Positions 1-11,715 are shown, counted from the stretch's first letter. The stretch: DNA of 64,000 bases from Porphyra umbilicalis (GCA_002049455.2 KV919122.1:1-64000), one strand, 5' to 3'. Notes: a model not told the origin generated them from the letters alone. Numbers and translations: made by a program.

Positions 1-26
1 CCGGGGCAACAGGCTGCCGTATGTTA

Positions 27-142
27 TATTTCCTGGTCTTTACGACAGGGTACTCTCAAAGTGTAGTGCTGCACACATATGCTTAGATCGTGGGACTTGC
101 TGTCCGTTTCAGAGGTGACAGTCTGCATTCATATTCTCGGCC
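27..142 (+). repeat. Dispersed repeat, copy 1
   Basis: About 115 bp match 8331-8444 in the same orientation with scattered mismatches, for example the shared words CTCTCAAAGTGTAGTG and CCGTTTCAGAGGTG. Neither copy lies in an obvious gene. Likely an old dispersed element fragment. Confidence 0.75.
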
Positions 143-630
143 TGTTGTGCTCTGCTGTTTCGTGTCGGACATACGGAAAACACTCACCGCCTGTCAGGCA
201 AAGCACTGGTCCCGGCCGAGGTGGGAGTGAGCTGGACAGTGTCCGCACCACGGCCGGAGCGCCACCCCCCACAAGCTGGAATGCAGGAACGTTTGTGATT
301 GGCCAAGAGGAGCAACAGCAGTGCATGTTGGGTCCCATCTGTACAGAATGTGCCCGTACGGCCCGCAAACGCACGATCGGCGCACTCGTTTTTCTCAGAA
401 TAATTGAGAATCCTGAAGAAAATCTCGATAACTCACTGCTCTGGGCTACTTTACCACATGAGACGACTGAGAACGGAAGAATATCTCAAGAAAACGGAAA
501 ATCTCGATTCTCCACGAACCTGGCGGTTGGAGAGCCAATGGCCCGTTGAAGATACGCACTCAGCAGCTGTTTGATGCTGTTCTAGACCAATGGTTGGCCT
601 GTTTTACAAAGCAGTCCCGGTCTCGGCCGA

Positions 631-658
631 TGAGGACAAAATGGGGGGATCAGCAATA
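631..658. repeat. Remnant of a TA-flanked terminal inverted repeat
   Basis: The sequence GAGGACAAAATGGGGGGATC followed by AGCAATA closely resembles the right terminus of the TIR element at 17942-23891 (GGACAAAATTCGGGGATC then AGCAATA). No left partner is visible upstream, so this is probably a solo end. Confidence 0.5.
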
Positions 659-1936
659 CATTGAGGGAGAATGTCTTTTCGATGCTGTCATAGAATTCCG
701 AGCTTCGTCACTGTAATGGCGGCTAGTCGTCCTGTCCCTTTGCTCTTGTGACCACCATGGCGTTGGGTCCCTTTTTTTTTACCCCGTTGTCGCTGTGTCT
801 TTTTCTCTTCTCCAGTTGTCGCGTCCCCATTGTCGGTCCCCATTTGATATCTTCATCTTTGTCGTATGGTTCTCAGTATAAAACAATGGTCAGCAAAGCA
901 AACAAGCACAGCTCCCGGCGCGCCGCCACACGCAGGGGGAGGTCGACAGCGGAGGCCGCCAGATGCCTCAAGAAATGAACAAGAGATGAGTAAACACTCC
1001 GGCAGGGACCGGGGGGGGAACGGGGAAGGACGTGAAACGCATGGAGGAAAAAAACGAACGTCAGTACAGCTCGACTTGCATGGCGTGCGGATGGGGGGAG
1101 GGAGGGGGGCAAAGAATGGGGCAGATGCGGCGCGCGGGCGCAAAGAAAGGGGAGGGGGGGGGGCAAAAAAAGGGGCGGCCTTGGTGTGGAGTGTATACTG
1201 TACAGTGGGGGTTCCCCGAAGGTATCTGTAAACGCTTTTGGCGGAATCTGTAATCGCTTGCGTGTGTAATCCATCTGGACCAGAGCGATCGTGAGCCATC
1301 GAATGCTGAAACGTGGATATTCTTGATTGGGCGTGTAGATGGGACCATCCAATCAAATGGCCTAGAGGGTGACCATCAAATCGACTAGGGCCATCCATTC
1401 TATGCAACGTGGCTGCCTGAGCGTTGAGAACACGAATGGATCCCTACTAGAAGCTTCGCTAATCATCAGTGTGGATCTAACCTCGCTGCCGCCGTTTGTC
1501 CAATCAGATAGGGCGCCTCAACGTGCGCAGCAGGATCACGGCAAGTGCCACCTCCTATGCGGGGCGAGGGACCCCGCCCGTACGAAGGATCGGGGCTCCC
1601 GGCGCGCAATCAATGGCACAGCAAGCCCGAGGCGGTGCCGTTTCGTAGACGTGTGGAGGCCATCACGCCAAAGCTGACGATTCGGCCTGCCATTGCGTGC
1701 TGCAGGTCGGGGGCTTGCGTGGTCGCCCCTGGATGCGATTTGCCCGTAACAGCGTCAGCGGTGGTGCCTTTTTGATTCTTCGCCTGCCGCGTCGTTGCTG
1801 CTGGGTGTCCGCTCTGGCAGAACATTGGCAAGCAGACCGCTCGTCGCACGACATCACCCTCCCTCCTGCCCTCCCCAATCTGCTTGCCCCTCTCCTCATC
1901 CAATACCGCCCCACCGTTCCGCCCCCCCTTTCCACC

Positions 1937-3253
1937 ATGGCCAAGATCACCGCCATCCACGCGCGGTCCATCTTTGACAGCCGCGGCAATCCAACCGTGG
2001 AGGTCGACGTGACCACCGACGGCGGCGTTTTCCGCGCTGCCGTACCGTCGGGTGCGTCGACCGGGCAGCACGAGGCGCTGGAGCTGCGCGATGGGGACAA
2101 GAGCGCGTACCTTGGCAAGGGGGTGACGAAGGCAGTGGCCAACATCAAGGATGAGATTGCTCCGGCGCTGCTCGGGATGGACCCGACGCAGCAAGCGGCG
2201 ATTGACAAGGCCATGATTGACCTGGACGGGACGGCAGGGGGGTTTAAGAAGCGCCTGGGCGCCAACGCCATCCTTGGCGTGTCGATGGCCGTGTGCCGGG
2301 CGGGGGCAGCGGCGGCGGGCGTGCCGCTGTACAAGCACATCAACGGGCTGGCGGGGTCGCCCAAGATGCTGTTGCCGGTGCCGAGCTTCAATGTCATCAA
2401 TGGGGGCTCCCACGCGGGTAACAAACTGGCCATGCAGGAGTTCATGATCCTGCCCGTCGGCGCGACGACCTTCACCGAGGCGATGAAGATGGGCGCCGAG
2501 GTGTATCAGACGCTCAAGGGGGTCATCAAGAAGAAGTATGGCCTGGACGCGACGTCGGTCGGGGACGAGGGCGGCTTTGCGCCCAACATCCAGGACAACT
2601 CGGAGGGTCTGCAGCTGCTGCTCGAGGCTATTGAGAAGGCCGGGTACACGGGCAAGATCAAGATTGGGATGGACGTTGCGGCGTCGGAGTTCCTCAAGAA
2701 TGGCAAGTATGACCTCGACTTCAAGAACGAGGCGTCGGACCCTTCGACGCACCTCTCGGGCGACGAGCTGCTGGCAATGTACAAGGAGTTTTACACGAAG
2801 TTCCACATCTGCTCCATCGAGGACGGGTTTGATGAGGACGACTGGGAGAACTTTACCAAGATGACCACCGACATGGGGTCGGACGTGCAAATTGTGGGCG
2901 ACGATCTGCTGGTGACCAACCCCGATCGCATCAAGACGGCCATGGAGAAGAAGGCGGCCAACGCGCTGCTGCTCAAGGTCAACCAGATTGGGAGCATCAG
3001 CGAGGCCATTCAGGCCAACAACATGTGCCGCGAGGCGGGCTGGGGGGTGATGGTCAGCCACCGCAGCGGGGAAACCGAGGACAGCTTTATCGCCGACCTT
3101 GTCGTCGGCCTCGGCACAGGGGAAATCAAGACGGGTGCGCCGTGCCGGTCTGAGCGGCTGGCCAAGTACAACCAGCTGCTGCGGATTGAGGAGGAGATGG
3201 GGGCGGACGCGGTGTACGCGGCGGACAACTACCGCACGCCGTGGAAGGTTTAG
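1937..3253 (+). CDS. ENO: Enolase (2-phospho-D-glycerate hydro-lyase), intact
   Basis: Cytosolic glycolysis and gluconeogenesis enzyme that interconverts 2-phosphoglycerate and phosphoenolpyruvate with Mg2+. The single exon encodes 438 residues, the usual enolase length. I start at the ATG in CCACCATGG because the mature N-terminus ([16 protein letters not shown]) follows at once; the frame is open further upstream but carries no enolase sequence. Expected active-site residues are present: Ser41 in the SGAST loop, His159, Glu168, Glu211, metal ligands Asp246, Glu295 and Asp322, catalytic Lys347 in LLLKVNQIG, His375 in SHRSGETED and Lys398. The protein ends RTPWKV. The gene converges on the TM9SF gene, leaving about 290 bp between stop codons. 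Degenerate enolase pieces lie at 25109-26118 and 34200-34465. Whether it is cytosolic or one of several isoforms cannot be told. Confidence 0.97.
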   Translation: MAKITAIHARSIFDSRGNPTVEVDVTTDGGVFRAAVPSGASTGQHEALELRDGDKSAYLGKGVTKAVANIKDEIAPALLGMDPTQQAAIDKAMIDLDGTAGGFKKRLGANAILGVSMAVCRAGAAAAGVPLYKHINGLAGSPKMLLPVPSFNVINGGSHAGNKLAMQEFMILPVGATTFTEAMKMGAEVYQTLKGVIKKKYGLDATSVGDEGGFAPNIQDNSEGLQLLLEAIEKAGYTGKIKIGMDVAASEFLKNGKYDLDFKNEASDPSTHLSGDELLAMYKEFYTKFHICSIEDGFDEDDWENFTKMTTDMGSDVQIVGDDLLVTNPDRIKTAMEKKAANALLLKVNQIGSISEAIQANNMCREAGWGVMVSHRSGETEDSFIADLVVGLGTGEIKTGAPCRSERLAKYNQLLRIEEEMGADAVYAADNYRTPWKV

Positions 3254-3546
3254 AGGGTGAAGGGTGCGCCTGAGTAGGCATTCTTTGTAGGTCGTCAATG
3301 CTTGTTTCCCCTTTCTGTATGGGTACCGCAACAGCACCTAGCCCTCGCGTCCGTGCTGCGTTACCTTGCTTCAGAGTGCTCGAGGCGAAAGCGGGCGACG
3401 GAGGTCAGTGCTGTGGTGGGATCAGGGACCGTCGCCATGTGTCGACTCGCTTGCTCAATGGGCACCTCATGCGGCGCGTCTCAGGTGCGTCCATGCAGAG
3501 GGAGGCACGCCGGCATATGTCGGGGCTCCCTCCAGCCTGGGCCCGT

Positions 3547-6002
3547 TTACTCAACGCGAACGACGCTGTATATCTTGTTGACGAAGATGTAAGCCGCCGA
3601 GAAGCCGATGGTCCCCGTCATCAATGCAAATGCGCTCGACGCGATGGCGCTGTACACAAAGAAGATTGTCGAAGACAGCAGGTGGGTCGACCACTCGAGG
3701 CCGCTCTGCATCGCGTAGAACCACAAGCTGTACGCAAACACCCACAGGCCAGAGGAGGCCGTGTAGTTGAAGGCGTTCCACCACCACCTCCAGTCCTCGT
3801 GCGTCAGCGACAGGTACACAAACACGATCGACACCTGGCGCGAAGCAAGACCAGGCAGGGCAGGAGAAGGAAAGCAGGCCAGTGCCATCAATGGGCCGTG
3901 GGTGACGACAAGACAGGGAGCTGCGAGTCAGATCAAGTCCCCACATCCGTCTACGACGCCGTAGACGACAACCCGCACAGACGACCAACAAAACAGGAGG
4001 CCAAGAAAAATAGGCATCCAGGCATGCATCGAGGCGTCCTCTGGTATGGAGAAAAGCAACAAACCGACGCCGCTCGACCAACGTACCTCGGCGCAAGACA
4101 CGACCAGCAGCGCAAACACGATGAACAGGAACCCAAACATGTAGTACAGCTGCGACGTTAGCACCATCACCAGCTCGATAAACACCACGCCAAAGCACAG
4201 GATCCCTGTGGCCAGCGCGTACCAGCTCGGGGACACCCCCATGGGCGGCCGTGGGATGGCCCGCGCGATGGCGTTCACCCGCGTCGGCCAGTCGGCGGCC
4301 TTGACGTTGTAGCCCGCGTACGCGCCAATGATGGACAGCGGCAGCGCCACAAACAGCCACAGCGCCAGCAGCAGCAGCAGCGTGAAAAAGCTCACGGACA
4401 TAGTGCTGCCGGCGGCCCAGAGCATCAGATTGAGCAAGAAGAACAGAGTGCCGACCAGACCCGGGTACGCCATCCCAGCCCCGAGGGTAACCTTCTTGCG
4501 GTCCATCCCGCCCCACCGGCCGTACAGCACGGCCGACACAAAGCCGGGCACCGCCCCTGTCAGCGCCCACAGCAGCAGCATCGCGCTCAGCAGACCCCCC
4601 CGGTTGGCTGGTGACAGCAGCCCCAGCAGCGCAAACACCAGTGTAATCACCGTCACCGCCGTCACCTGCGCCCCCGTGCCGACCGCAATCGCCAGCGCCG
4701 CTGCCCGCGTCGGTGCTCGAAACACGTCCCCGTGCACCAGCTTCCACCCGGCATCGTCGGCCAGGTCGTCGTCGCCGTCCAGGCGGTTGTAGCGGGCAAA
4801 GTCCGCGTGCACCGTGCGGAGGAGGATGAGCGCCACCATCCCGGCCAGAAAGAGCGCAATCATCACCTGTGAATCCATGGGGCATCCATGCCAGACCACA
4901 AGGAAGCGAATGCAAGAGTGTGCACAGCAGCGCAAAGCAGCCACAGGCACCAGAAACGAAGAGGAAGCGGAGGCTGGTTAGTAACCGGCTCATGGTACCA
5001 GTACCCAGAGGCATATACGCCGCATGGCAGACGCACAATCTTCCAGACAGAGTATGAAGACAACATCCCGCCAGCCCCTCCCACACGTACCGAGTTGACG
5101 ACGCTGAACCATTGGATCTGCACCTGCGCCGAGTTGGCGTTCAGCAACGCGTCCCAGCGGGTGGCCCACGCGCGGTCGCTCTGCGCCCACTCCACGTCGT
5201 AGGTGATGGCGTTGGACAAGGCCGCCGTTGCGCTCTTGGCCGCCGTGGACGTGGGCACCGCGAGCGGCACGGCCGCGCTGCTATTCACCGGGCAAGTGGT
5301 GATCTCGCCGTCGACCACCTTGTGGGTGACGCTCATCGGTTCCACCTCAAAGCCGACAATCCGGTAGGCAGGCACGCGCGTCGTGCCCGACGCGGCGGCG
5401 GCGGCGCTCGCGGCGGCCGCCGACACGTCCGTGGCCGACGGCTTGTGGTAGAGCACCCGAAACTTTAGGTGGTTGTACAGGTAGGCCGCCCCACTGGCGT
5501 CGCTAAAGCCCAATGGGTAGCCGAGCATGAAGGACGGCGCCGCCGTCGCCGCCGTCGCCGCCGCCGCACTGGTCAACCGCGTCACGACGGGCATGTTGTC
5601 CAAATTCAACCGCACCACATACTCGTCTGTGATGCGGCGATGGAGGCGCCGCAGGGGTGCGCCGAGGGGCACTTGGAACTCGCACAGCACCTTGCACGTG
5701 GCGGGCACGAGCACGTTGAGCTCAAAGCCGGTGAGCTGCGCGCGCTCCCCAACGAGCACCTGCCCCAGGCTCAGGTGGCGGCTGTTGCGGGGGGGCCCCG
5801 CGGGGGGCTTGCATAGCGGCAAGCTATAAATGTCGTACGGCACCTTGTTCTTGGCCGACGTGAGGCGGGCCGCCAACACCTCTGCCGTGGCGCCCGCCTC
5901 GTACGCCACGGGCGCAATGCCGGGCAGGTAAAAGGCACCAGACGGCGACGCCGCGGCGACGGCGGCGGCGAGAGCCAGGACAGCACCCGTCAGCTTGGCC
6001 AT
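3547..6002 (-). CDS. TM9SF (nonaspanin/EMP70) protein, copy A
   Basis: Endomembrane nonaspanin, expected in Golgi/endosomes. Exons on the minus strand are 6002-5091, 4866-4087 and 3834-3547, with introns of 224 and 252 bp that start GTACGT and end AG. The 659-residue product is normal for the family. Residues 1-22 form a signal peptide, followed by a lumenal domain of about 280 residues and then hydrophobic segments. The junction QWFSVVNS/VMIALFLAGMVA and the downstream LLRTVHADFARYN are diagnostic of TM9SF, as is CAE/VSIVFVYLSL before the WWWNAF motif. The C-terminus is KIYSVVRVE, where animal members end in K-x-D. Its near twin lies inverted at 14927-17362, and similarity continues about 100 bp upstream of both ATGs. 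Intron 1 is conserved between copies; intron 2 is not. Confidence 0.93.
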
Positions 6003-7538
6003 GGCGGCGGCAAGGGGGATGGATCCAGCGGGGCGGCGACGTCGTCTGCTCCCAGCCGTCGGACGGACGGGCCCGACAGCGGACCCACTTGGCCGTGGCG
6101 CGGCGCGTGCGGCACCCGTCGCATGCGGCGGGGTATCCAGAATTGTTTTGAAACGGGACCACTTTGGGTCTAAATAGAGCCCCTTACAATTCGACACGTG
6201 TAACTTGATCCAATGATTAACGAGCGTCATGGAAAATATCCGCGACTTGCAAACGAAACTGTCTGTGCCCCCGGAACGGCGGGCGCGGTGCACGACCGAC
6301 CAAGGAGCGACCAAGCGGCCTCCCCACATTCCGTGTCCCACAGCCGTTTCACTTGCCAGGCTGCTGCCGCGCGCGCCCACTGGGAGCGCCAGCCCGACGG
6401 GGGCGCGAACGGGCACGCGCGGCGGCCGCCACGCGCGCCCCGCCCGTGGATGCGGGGCGCCGCCGCGGGCCGCCTGTCCGCCGCCGCCCCCCGCCGCCCG
6501 TCTCGTGCGCGCGCCGCGCCACCCGCCGCCCGCCCCCGCCGCGCCGCGGCGGCGACCAGTGGGCCGGCTCAGCGCCGCCGCACGGCGGCGCGCCACGGGC
6601 CCATGGCGCGGCACGGGCCCATGGCGCGCCGCGGCGTCTGCGCCGCGGCGGCGGCGGCCGCCTCTTGAGCCCCCCCCGCCCCGCGGGCCGTGCGTCGTGC
6701 CCCCCCGTGCCGCGCGCGCCCGCGCGGGTCGCCCGTCGACGAGCACCGGCGGGGCGGCGGTGGCGCCATCCCCTCCCCCCCACCCCCCCCCACCCTCACC
6801 GCAACGCGGCACCTGCGCGCCCCCCCCCCCCCCTGCACCGCCGCCACCCCCGCCGCGCCATGGACGGTCCCCCCGTGCGCCGGTGGGCGGCGACCCCCCC
6901 CCCCTCCGTACGGCCGCCGGCGCCCGCACCCCCGACCGCCGCGTGCCCGCCACCGCCCCCCGCCTTGCCGCCGCCGCCTCGGCCGCCGCCGCCGGCGCCC
7001 GCGGCGCCCCACCGACGGGGTCTGCCGACCCCCACTGGGCGCCGCCCCCGTCCCCGACCGCCCGCCCGCCGCCGACGCGGCGCACCGTCTCTGCCCTCGG
7101 CACCCGCCGCCCCGTCGGTGGCGGCGGCGGCGGCGGCGGCGGCGGTGGGACCATTGCCGCGTCGCCGCCGCCGCGGCGGGCGGCGAGCGTGTGGGCAGCG
7201 GCGGCGGCAGCGTCTGGGGTGGACACCCCCGACGACGAGGACGAGGCGCGCGGCAGCCCCCCCCCCCCCCCGACCGCCCCCCGTCGACGCCGCGGCGGCT
7301 GTGGTTGCGGCCGGCGGCGGCAACGCCGCCGCGGCGGTTGGCCATCCCGCCCACCCCCGCCCCGGGGGGGGGGGGGGCAGCGCCGCCGCCCCCCGACCCG
7401 GGGGGCGGCGGCGGCAGAGTGACTTTGGCGACGCGGCGCACGGCGCCAAACTCCGCCGCCTCAACGGCGGCGCCCGTGTTGGCGTCGGCGGCAGCGGCAG
7501 CGGCGGCGGCGGCGGCGGCGGCGGTCGCCGGTGGGTCG
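6003..7538. other. GC-rich low-complexity block, coding status open
   Basis: After about 130 bp of 5' leader shared with TM9SF copy B and an AT-richer patch near 6130-6260, the sequence becomes almost pure G and C. Long open frames overlap on both strands, encoding poly-Arg, poly-Pro or poly-Ala. Such frames are expected by composition alone. I find no domain and no frame with clearly natural composition. Confidence 0.4.
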
Positions 7539-8038
7539 TCACCGACGGCGGCCGCCGGCCGGCGGTCGCGTCGGGCGGGTGGGCGGGTGCGGCGGGTGCG
7601 GCGGCGGCGGCGCGGGCGGGGGGGGTCGCCCCGCGTGCGCGACCGCCGTGCGGCGGACGCTGTTTGCGGGGGCGGGCCCCCCTGCGCGCGCGCCCGCGGT
7701 GGGGCCCTGCGCCGCTTGCTGCTGCCGCTGCCCCTGCCACCCGGCCGTCGGCGGTGGGGGGTGTGGCGCGGGCGGCATGGCGACGGCGGCGGCGGCGGCG
7801 GGTGCGGGGCCACTGTTGGGGTGGGCGCCCGCCTGCGGCGGCGCAGCGCCGCCGTGGGCGGCGGGCGCCGCCGCGGCGGCGCCCCCGCCCACCGGCTGGG
7901 GGGCGGGGTGCACCGCGCCGCCGCCGGCGCAGACGCTGTCGACGAGTAGCTGTTCCACGGCGGGGCGGCCGGCCTCCGCGCCGTCGCCCCCGCCACCCGC
8001 CCCCGCCGACGCGGCGGGCGGGGCGCCGCCGTGGGCGC

Positions 8039-8069
<31 letters not shown>

Positions 8070-8262
8070 TGGGGGCGCGCCGTGTCCGCGGCGCCCGACG
8101 ACGGCAACGTCCGTCGGTGCGGCCGACGGGCACGGGCGGCCGGTCGGGCGGCGGCCCGACAGTTTGCACGTGGACGCGGGCGGGGGCGTCGGCGTCGTGG
8201 AACTCGATGGGGACTTGGAGTGGGCGCTGCCGCGCCGCCGCGGCGCGGCGCGGCCGTGGTGA
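7539..8262 (-). CDS. Possible Ala/Pro/Gly-rich low-complexity protein
   Basis: Unrecognised. One minus-strand frame has a more protein-like composition than its overlaps: a Ser/Thr/Pro stretch near 8220-8170, then PPPP and Ala-rich segments and a short ordered patch VEQLLVDSVCAGGGAV near 7955-7910. There is no good ATG, and the frame ends at 7539 in Arg codons. It may be part of a longer gene with a frame break, or only a composition artefact. Confidence 0.2.
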
Positions 8263-8330
8263 CCCGCGCGCCCCGGGGCGCGGGTCGGCGCGGCATCGTT
8301 TAGCCGCTTTAGTTTAGTGTAAATAGTTAA

Positions 8331-8444
8331 TTTCCTGGCCTTTAGGACAGGGTGCTCTCAAAGTGTAGTGATGCACACATATACTTAGATCACGGGACTT
8401 GCTCTCCGTTTCAGAGGTGGCAGTCTGCATTCGTGTCCTTATGG
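8331..8444 (+). repeat. Dispersed repeat, copy 2
   Basis: Matches 27-142 over about 115 bp in the same orientation. It begins at the sharp boundary where the GC-rich block ends and normal-composition DNA resumes. Confidence 0.75.
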
Positions 8445-9270
8445 ATCTGAGGGCGTGTCGACGTTGGAAGGGTCGCGATGACGACAAAAGCGAATAGAGT
8501 TTCGTGGCTGAGAAGGACTGTCCTGCCACAAGGGTCACAGGGCCCGAACGGTGCCTGCCCCCCTGCCACCCCCCACCGCCCCGAGTTGGGCGCGGCGACC
8601 GCGCGCAGCGACTACGGGGGTTGAACGCGCCCGCGATGACCCGCGGGTGATCGTGCCTGCGCGCCAGCTTCTGTTGCGGCGGCCCGTCGGCCTGCCATCT
8701 ACCGGCGCGGTTAGAGGTGCGCTGCGCGGCGGAGTGAAGGCCCCTCCCGTCGGCGTCGCGCGACGCCGGCGAGCCGCCGCCGCTGCGGTGCCGGCGGCGG
8801 CACCCTTTTCCCCGCCCCATGTTTCCTCCGCCACGGCAACGTGGCTGTACGTGCCCCCGTGCACGCTCGCGGCTATGGAGTCGGCCGGCGTGCCCGGTGT
8901 CGATGCGTCGCCAAGCGCGCCACCTCCCTGAAGGCCAGGGTATTGCACGCACGTGCCTGGAATTGACGAAGATCAACGCGTTGGGCCGTACTTGGCCGCC
9001 CTTTCCACGCGTGCAGCGTTGTCTTGGCAGTGTCAACAGCAACTTGCCAACGACCGTTTTTTTCGTCCGGAACCGGCCCTTGATCAATCTTCACATTCAG
9101 ACGAGTCGAATCGATTTCACCCACGCGAAAACATTTACCAGAAAAACGCGTTTGCGCGTGACACACGATAAGCACCACTGCGCAGGCTGCATGCTGCAAC
9201 TCGTCCGTGGGCGAGCTTTGAACTGCCCGACGTGAAGCGTGTCCCCGTATCCAGACGTACCACCCACACC
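8445..9270. other. Intergenic stretch upstream of EMC6
   Basis: No supported gene. A minus-strand frame from about 8940 to 8535 has GC-ending codons and mixed composition but lacks an ATG and any recognisable domain. The part from 8940 to 9270 has ordinary composition and probably contains the EMC6 promoter. Confidence 0.4.
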
Positions 9271-10004
9271 ATGGCGAGCAGTACGTTTCCCTCCCGAGTG
9301 GCCGAGTCGAGTGGCCTTCTCTCGCGCGACCAGCTGTTGTGCCTTTGGTCGGTGCGGAGGGCAGACTGCCTGACGGTCTGGTCTGCTCCTTGCTTTTGCT
9401 TCCCCGCGCGTGTCCTTTTGGTTTCTGCAGGACAGAGCTCCCTCGCTGCCAACGCCCACAATGCCCGGCTTGTTCAAACCTGGTATGAATTGCTACTTGC
9501 TCGTTCCGAACCGTGCTTGGAGCTGCCCATTACGAACCGCCGACGTTTGGTTTTGTTTTTCTCCGTATCGCGTGGGGTCAGCCGGCGCTGACGTGGACTC
9601 CATCGAGTACATCGATTGTTTTCTCTCTGGCTGCGCGCCTCGTATGGACGCCACTTTTTGTGTGTTTTGCTCATCGTGCTGTGGCTGCCGCTCCCTCCTG
9701 CCTCCTCCGCCTTCCCGCACTCTTTTTGCGACACCCCGTCAGCCGCACCTTTGCCACGGTCGTCGGTGGGGCCACCGCAGGCATTCTCGGCCTCCGGGGT
9801 GTGTACGGAGGCCTCTTCTACGTGTTGTTGATGGCGACCACATCGGGTCTGGCGGTGGCCAAGGCGGGTGCGGCGCCGAGCGCGTACTGGAACCGCCCCG
9901 CGGCAGCGCTGGGCGTCGGCGCATGTTTGGAACGCTCCCTGTTGCTGTCCTACCTGCTCTTTTGGTCGCTCTTCTTCAGCGTGGCGCACCTATACATCTA
10001 TTGA
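9271..10004 (+). CDS. EMC6: ER membrane protein complex subunit 6 (EMC6)
   Basis: Small subunit of the ER membrane complex, which inserts transmembrane helices into the ER bilayer. The three exons are 9271-9280, 9431-9482 and 9743-10004; introns of 150 and 260 bp start GTACGT and GTATGA and end CAG. The spliced product has 107 residues, close to the roughly 110 of animal EMC6. Splicing creates the conserved TCRT motif (codon split TG/C) just before GGATAGILGL and the first hydrophobic helix. The second helix pair ends LLFWSLFFSVAHLYIY, matching the family's terminal pattern. Exon 1 is only 10 nt, so the start depends on a perfect GTACGT donor directly after ATGGCGAGCA; reading through without splicing loses the conserved TCRT junction. 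The identification is strong, exon 1 a little less certain. Confidence 0.9.
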
Positions 10005-10443
10005 AGTGCGTGGGGGTGCCATGGCCTTGTGCAGTGGCGAGAAGGGGGTGAGGAGGGCGGCCATCCACGTCGTCGGCGGCCAGACGTCGTGCAGAGCGCC
10101 TGCAGGACCGCAGCGATTGGGTCATGAAGATGGCGGCTCGAGGGCACGGACCTCGTATGTGTTGGTGTGTTTGCCGAGTACCTCGACTGGGCGGCAATGG
10201 TGCAGCCCATCTCTCACTTCGTCTTCGCCCCGCTACTTCTTGCCTGGGGTTGCGCCCCTGCATCCCGCCGCTGCCAGTGTGGGTGGAACAACTGTCTGCC
10301 CGTGCTTCACCTTTGGACGCTGGGCGTGCTCCCGCCCGTTGGCCACATGAGTGTTTGCTGTAGCACATGGTTCGCTTGCGCACGGCGGCGGCCGCACTGT
10401 TCTTTGTGGCCGACCGTGCAGGCGGCGGCGCCCGCCGCCGACA
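10005..10443. other. Intergenic or unresolved exons downstream of EMC6
   Basis: This may contain upstream exons of the unidentified coding stretch that follows. A short open piece near 10095-10152 (containing DRSDWVMKMAARGHG) is followed by a donor-like GTATGT at 10155, and acceptor-like AGs follow near 10277 and 10363. I cannot assemble a convincing gene from them. Confidence 0.3.
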
Positions 10444-10706
10444 GCTGGCATGTGTCGAGATTGGGGACGGCGCCGCCACCGCCAGGGACTCCCTCGTCGC
10501 CATCCTCCTCCCGTCGCATGCAGTGCCTGTCACGCCCGCGACGGCGCCCCCTGCAGCCGCTGGCGCTCTGACGGTCGTCACGTCGCGCCGCCTCCCCCAG
10601 CCGGACGACGTAACAACGTTGCAGCGGCCGACAGCCGTGGGCAGCGCGGCGGCTGAGGTCGTTGCCGCCAGCCGGCGACGATGTATCGTTTGGCGGCGGC
10701 GGCGGC

Positions 10707-10738
<32 letters not shown>

Positions 10739-11071
10739 CAGCGGCGGCGGCTCGGCCGATGCGCCCCACGGTGGAAACGGGGGCATGGGCGGCGACGCAG
10801 ACGTGACGGCGAGCGGCTCGTCTGTCAAAATTGGGGCGGCCACTGAGGCAGCAGCGTTGGGTTGCCGGCATCGGAGGGGGGCGAGGCTTTCCCAGTCGAT
10901 GGGGAACCCGTCCACGTGGGGGGGGGACGGGCGGGTGGGGGGTGGTGGTGGTGGACACTCGCCGGTGCCAGCAAGAGTGGCAACGTGGGCGCTGAGCGTG
11001 TCACGTTGCGAGGCCGGCCGCCGTTGCTCGCGGGCAGCAGCGCCGGCTCGCGTGCGTGCGCAGTGATTTGA
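10444..11071 (+). CDS. Unidentified coding stretch, frame-broken
   Basis: I do not recognise this protein. Three consecutive plus-strand segments look coding, with GC-ending codons and mixed composition. They run from about 10444 to 10680 (contains LVAILLPSHAVPV and GALTVVTSRRL), about 10660-10860 (a glycine run of about 16 residues, then SADAPHGGNGGMGGDADVTA) and 10862-11071 (EAFPVDGEPVHVGGG, a four-Trp run, then a TGA stop). They lie in different frames, so either the repetitive GGC and G runs contain indels or introns are missed. The opposite strand is also open but shows poorer codon use. Upstream exons may exist between 10090 and 10440. Confidence 0.35.
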
Positions 11072-11715
11072 TTCCATGTTGCGAGGCCGGTCGCCGCTCA
11101 GTATCAGAATGGCTTGTGCGCTGCCGGCACGGGCGATGCTGACGCGTTCTAGACGCTCCGGGGTGGGGGTGCACGTGGAAAGGGCCGGCGCCCGTGCCAC
11201 CCGCGCGTGATGCAAAGGTGCCGCGTCAGACTGTGACCATGGTCCCTGGCTGGCGGTGCGGCATACGTCGTCACTGGTACATCGACGCTACGCGGTCACA
11301 CCGCTTCCACTGGACCGTACAGGATTTTACGAGTAGGGTCTCCCCAACTTGCAAGAGTGAAGGGCCGGTCTTGTGGCGTCTGCTAGCTAACCCATGAGGC
11401 AAGTCGGCCCTACAGTCGGTCGTTGGCAGATATGACCATGGTGTCAGCTCGGATTGTCAGCGCAGTGACCAGATTCACAAAGAAACAACAGACAAGAGTT
11501 GCTACGGAGTCAAATGCCAAAAAGTGAGTATGTAGAAGGAATCCAAAGCAGTAAAGCTGAAGAGACTCGTAGCCGTCACCAAGACTAACGACAATAAAAT
11601 GAAATGCACACAAGCAACCTCGCGTACGCAGAAGTGTCGCGGCAGCAGCTATGCGGAGAGAACCTCTGGCAGAGGCCACAGCCCCCTTCTGCAGACGACA
11701 CCCGCTACACTTCCT
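11072..11715. other. Intergenic, 3' flank of the sulfotransferase
   Basis: No gene seen. Composition falls to normal levels, and a minus-strand open frame at 11410-11679 lies directly downstream of the sulfotransferase stop and is probably 3' untranslated. Confidence 0.5.

Larger units (their letters stand above)
1..1936. other. Non-coding 5' stretch upstream of enolase
   Basis: I see no convincing gene here. A 156-codon open frame at 79-549 has no recognisable domain. The stretch holds one copy of a dispersed repeat (27-142), a terminal-repeat remnant (631-658) and a purine-rich G-run block around 1080-1180. The last roughly 200 bases before 1937 are pyrimidine-rich and probably contain the enolase promoter and 5' leader. 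Confidence 0.5.

Noticed and set aside
79-549. 156-codon frame with a hydrophobic N-terminus at the window start
   Set aside because: Its first part is the dispersed repeat also found at 8331-8444, and the remainder has no coding signal.
1610-3337. 575-codon minus-strand frame opposite enolase
   Set aside because: It is the antisense shadow of the intact enolase gene.
6353-8317. 654- and 575-codon frames on both strands of the GC block
   Set aside because: Same composition effect; poly-Arg/Ala/Pro without domain, start context or conserved motif.
11410-11679. 89-codon hydrophobic minus-strand frame
   Set aside because: It lies just after the sulfotransferase stop on the same strand and fits 3' untranslated sequence better than a separate gene.
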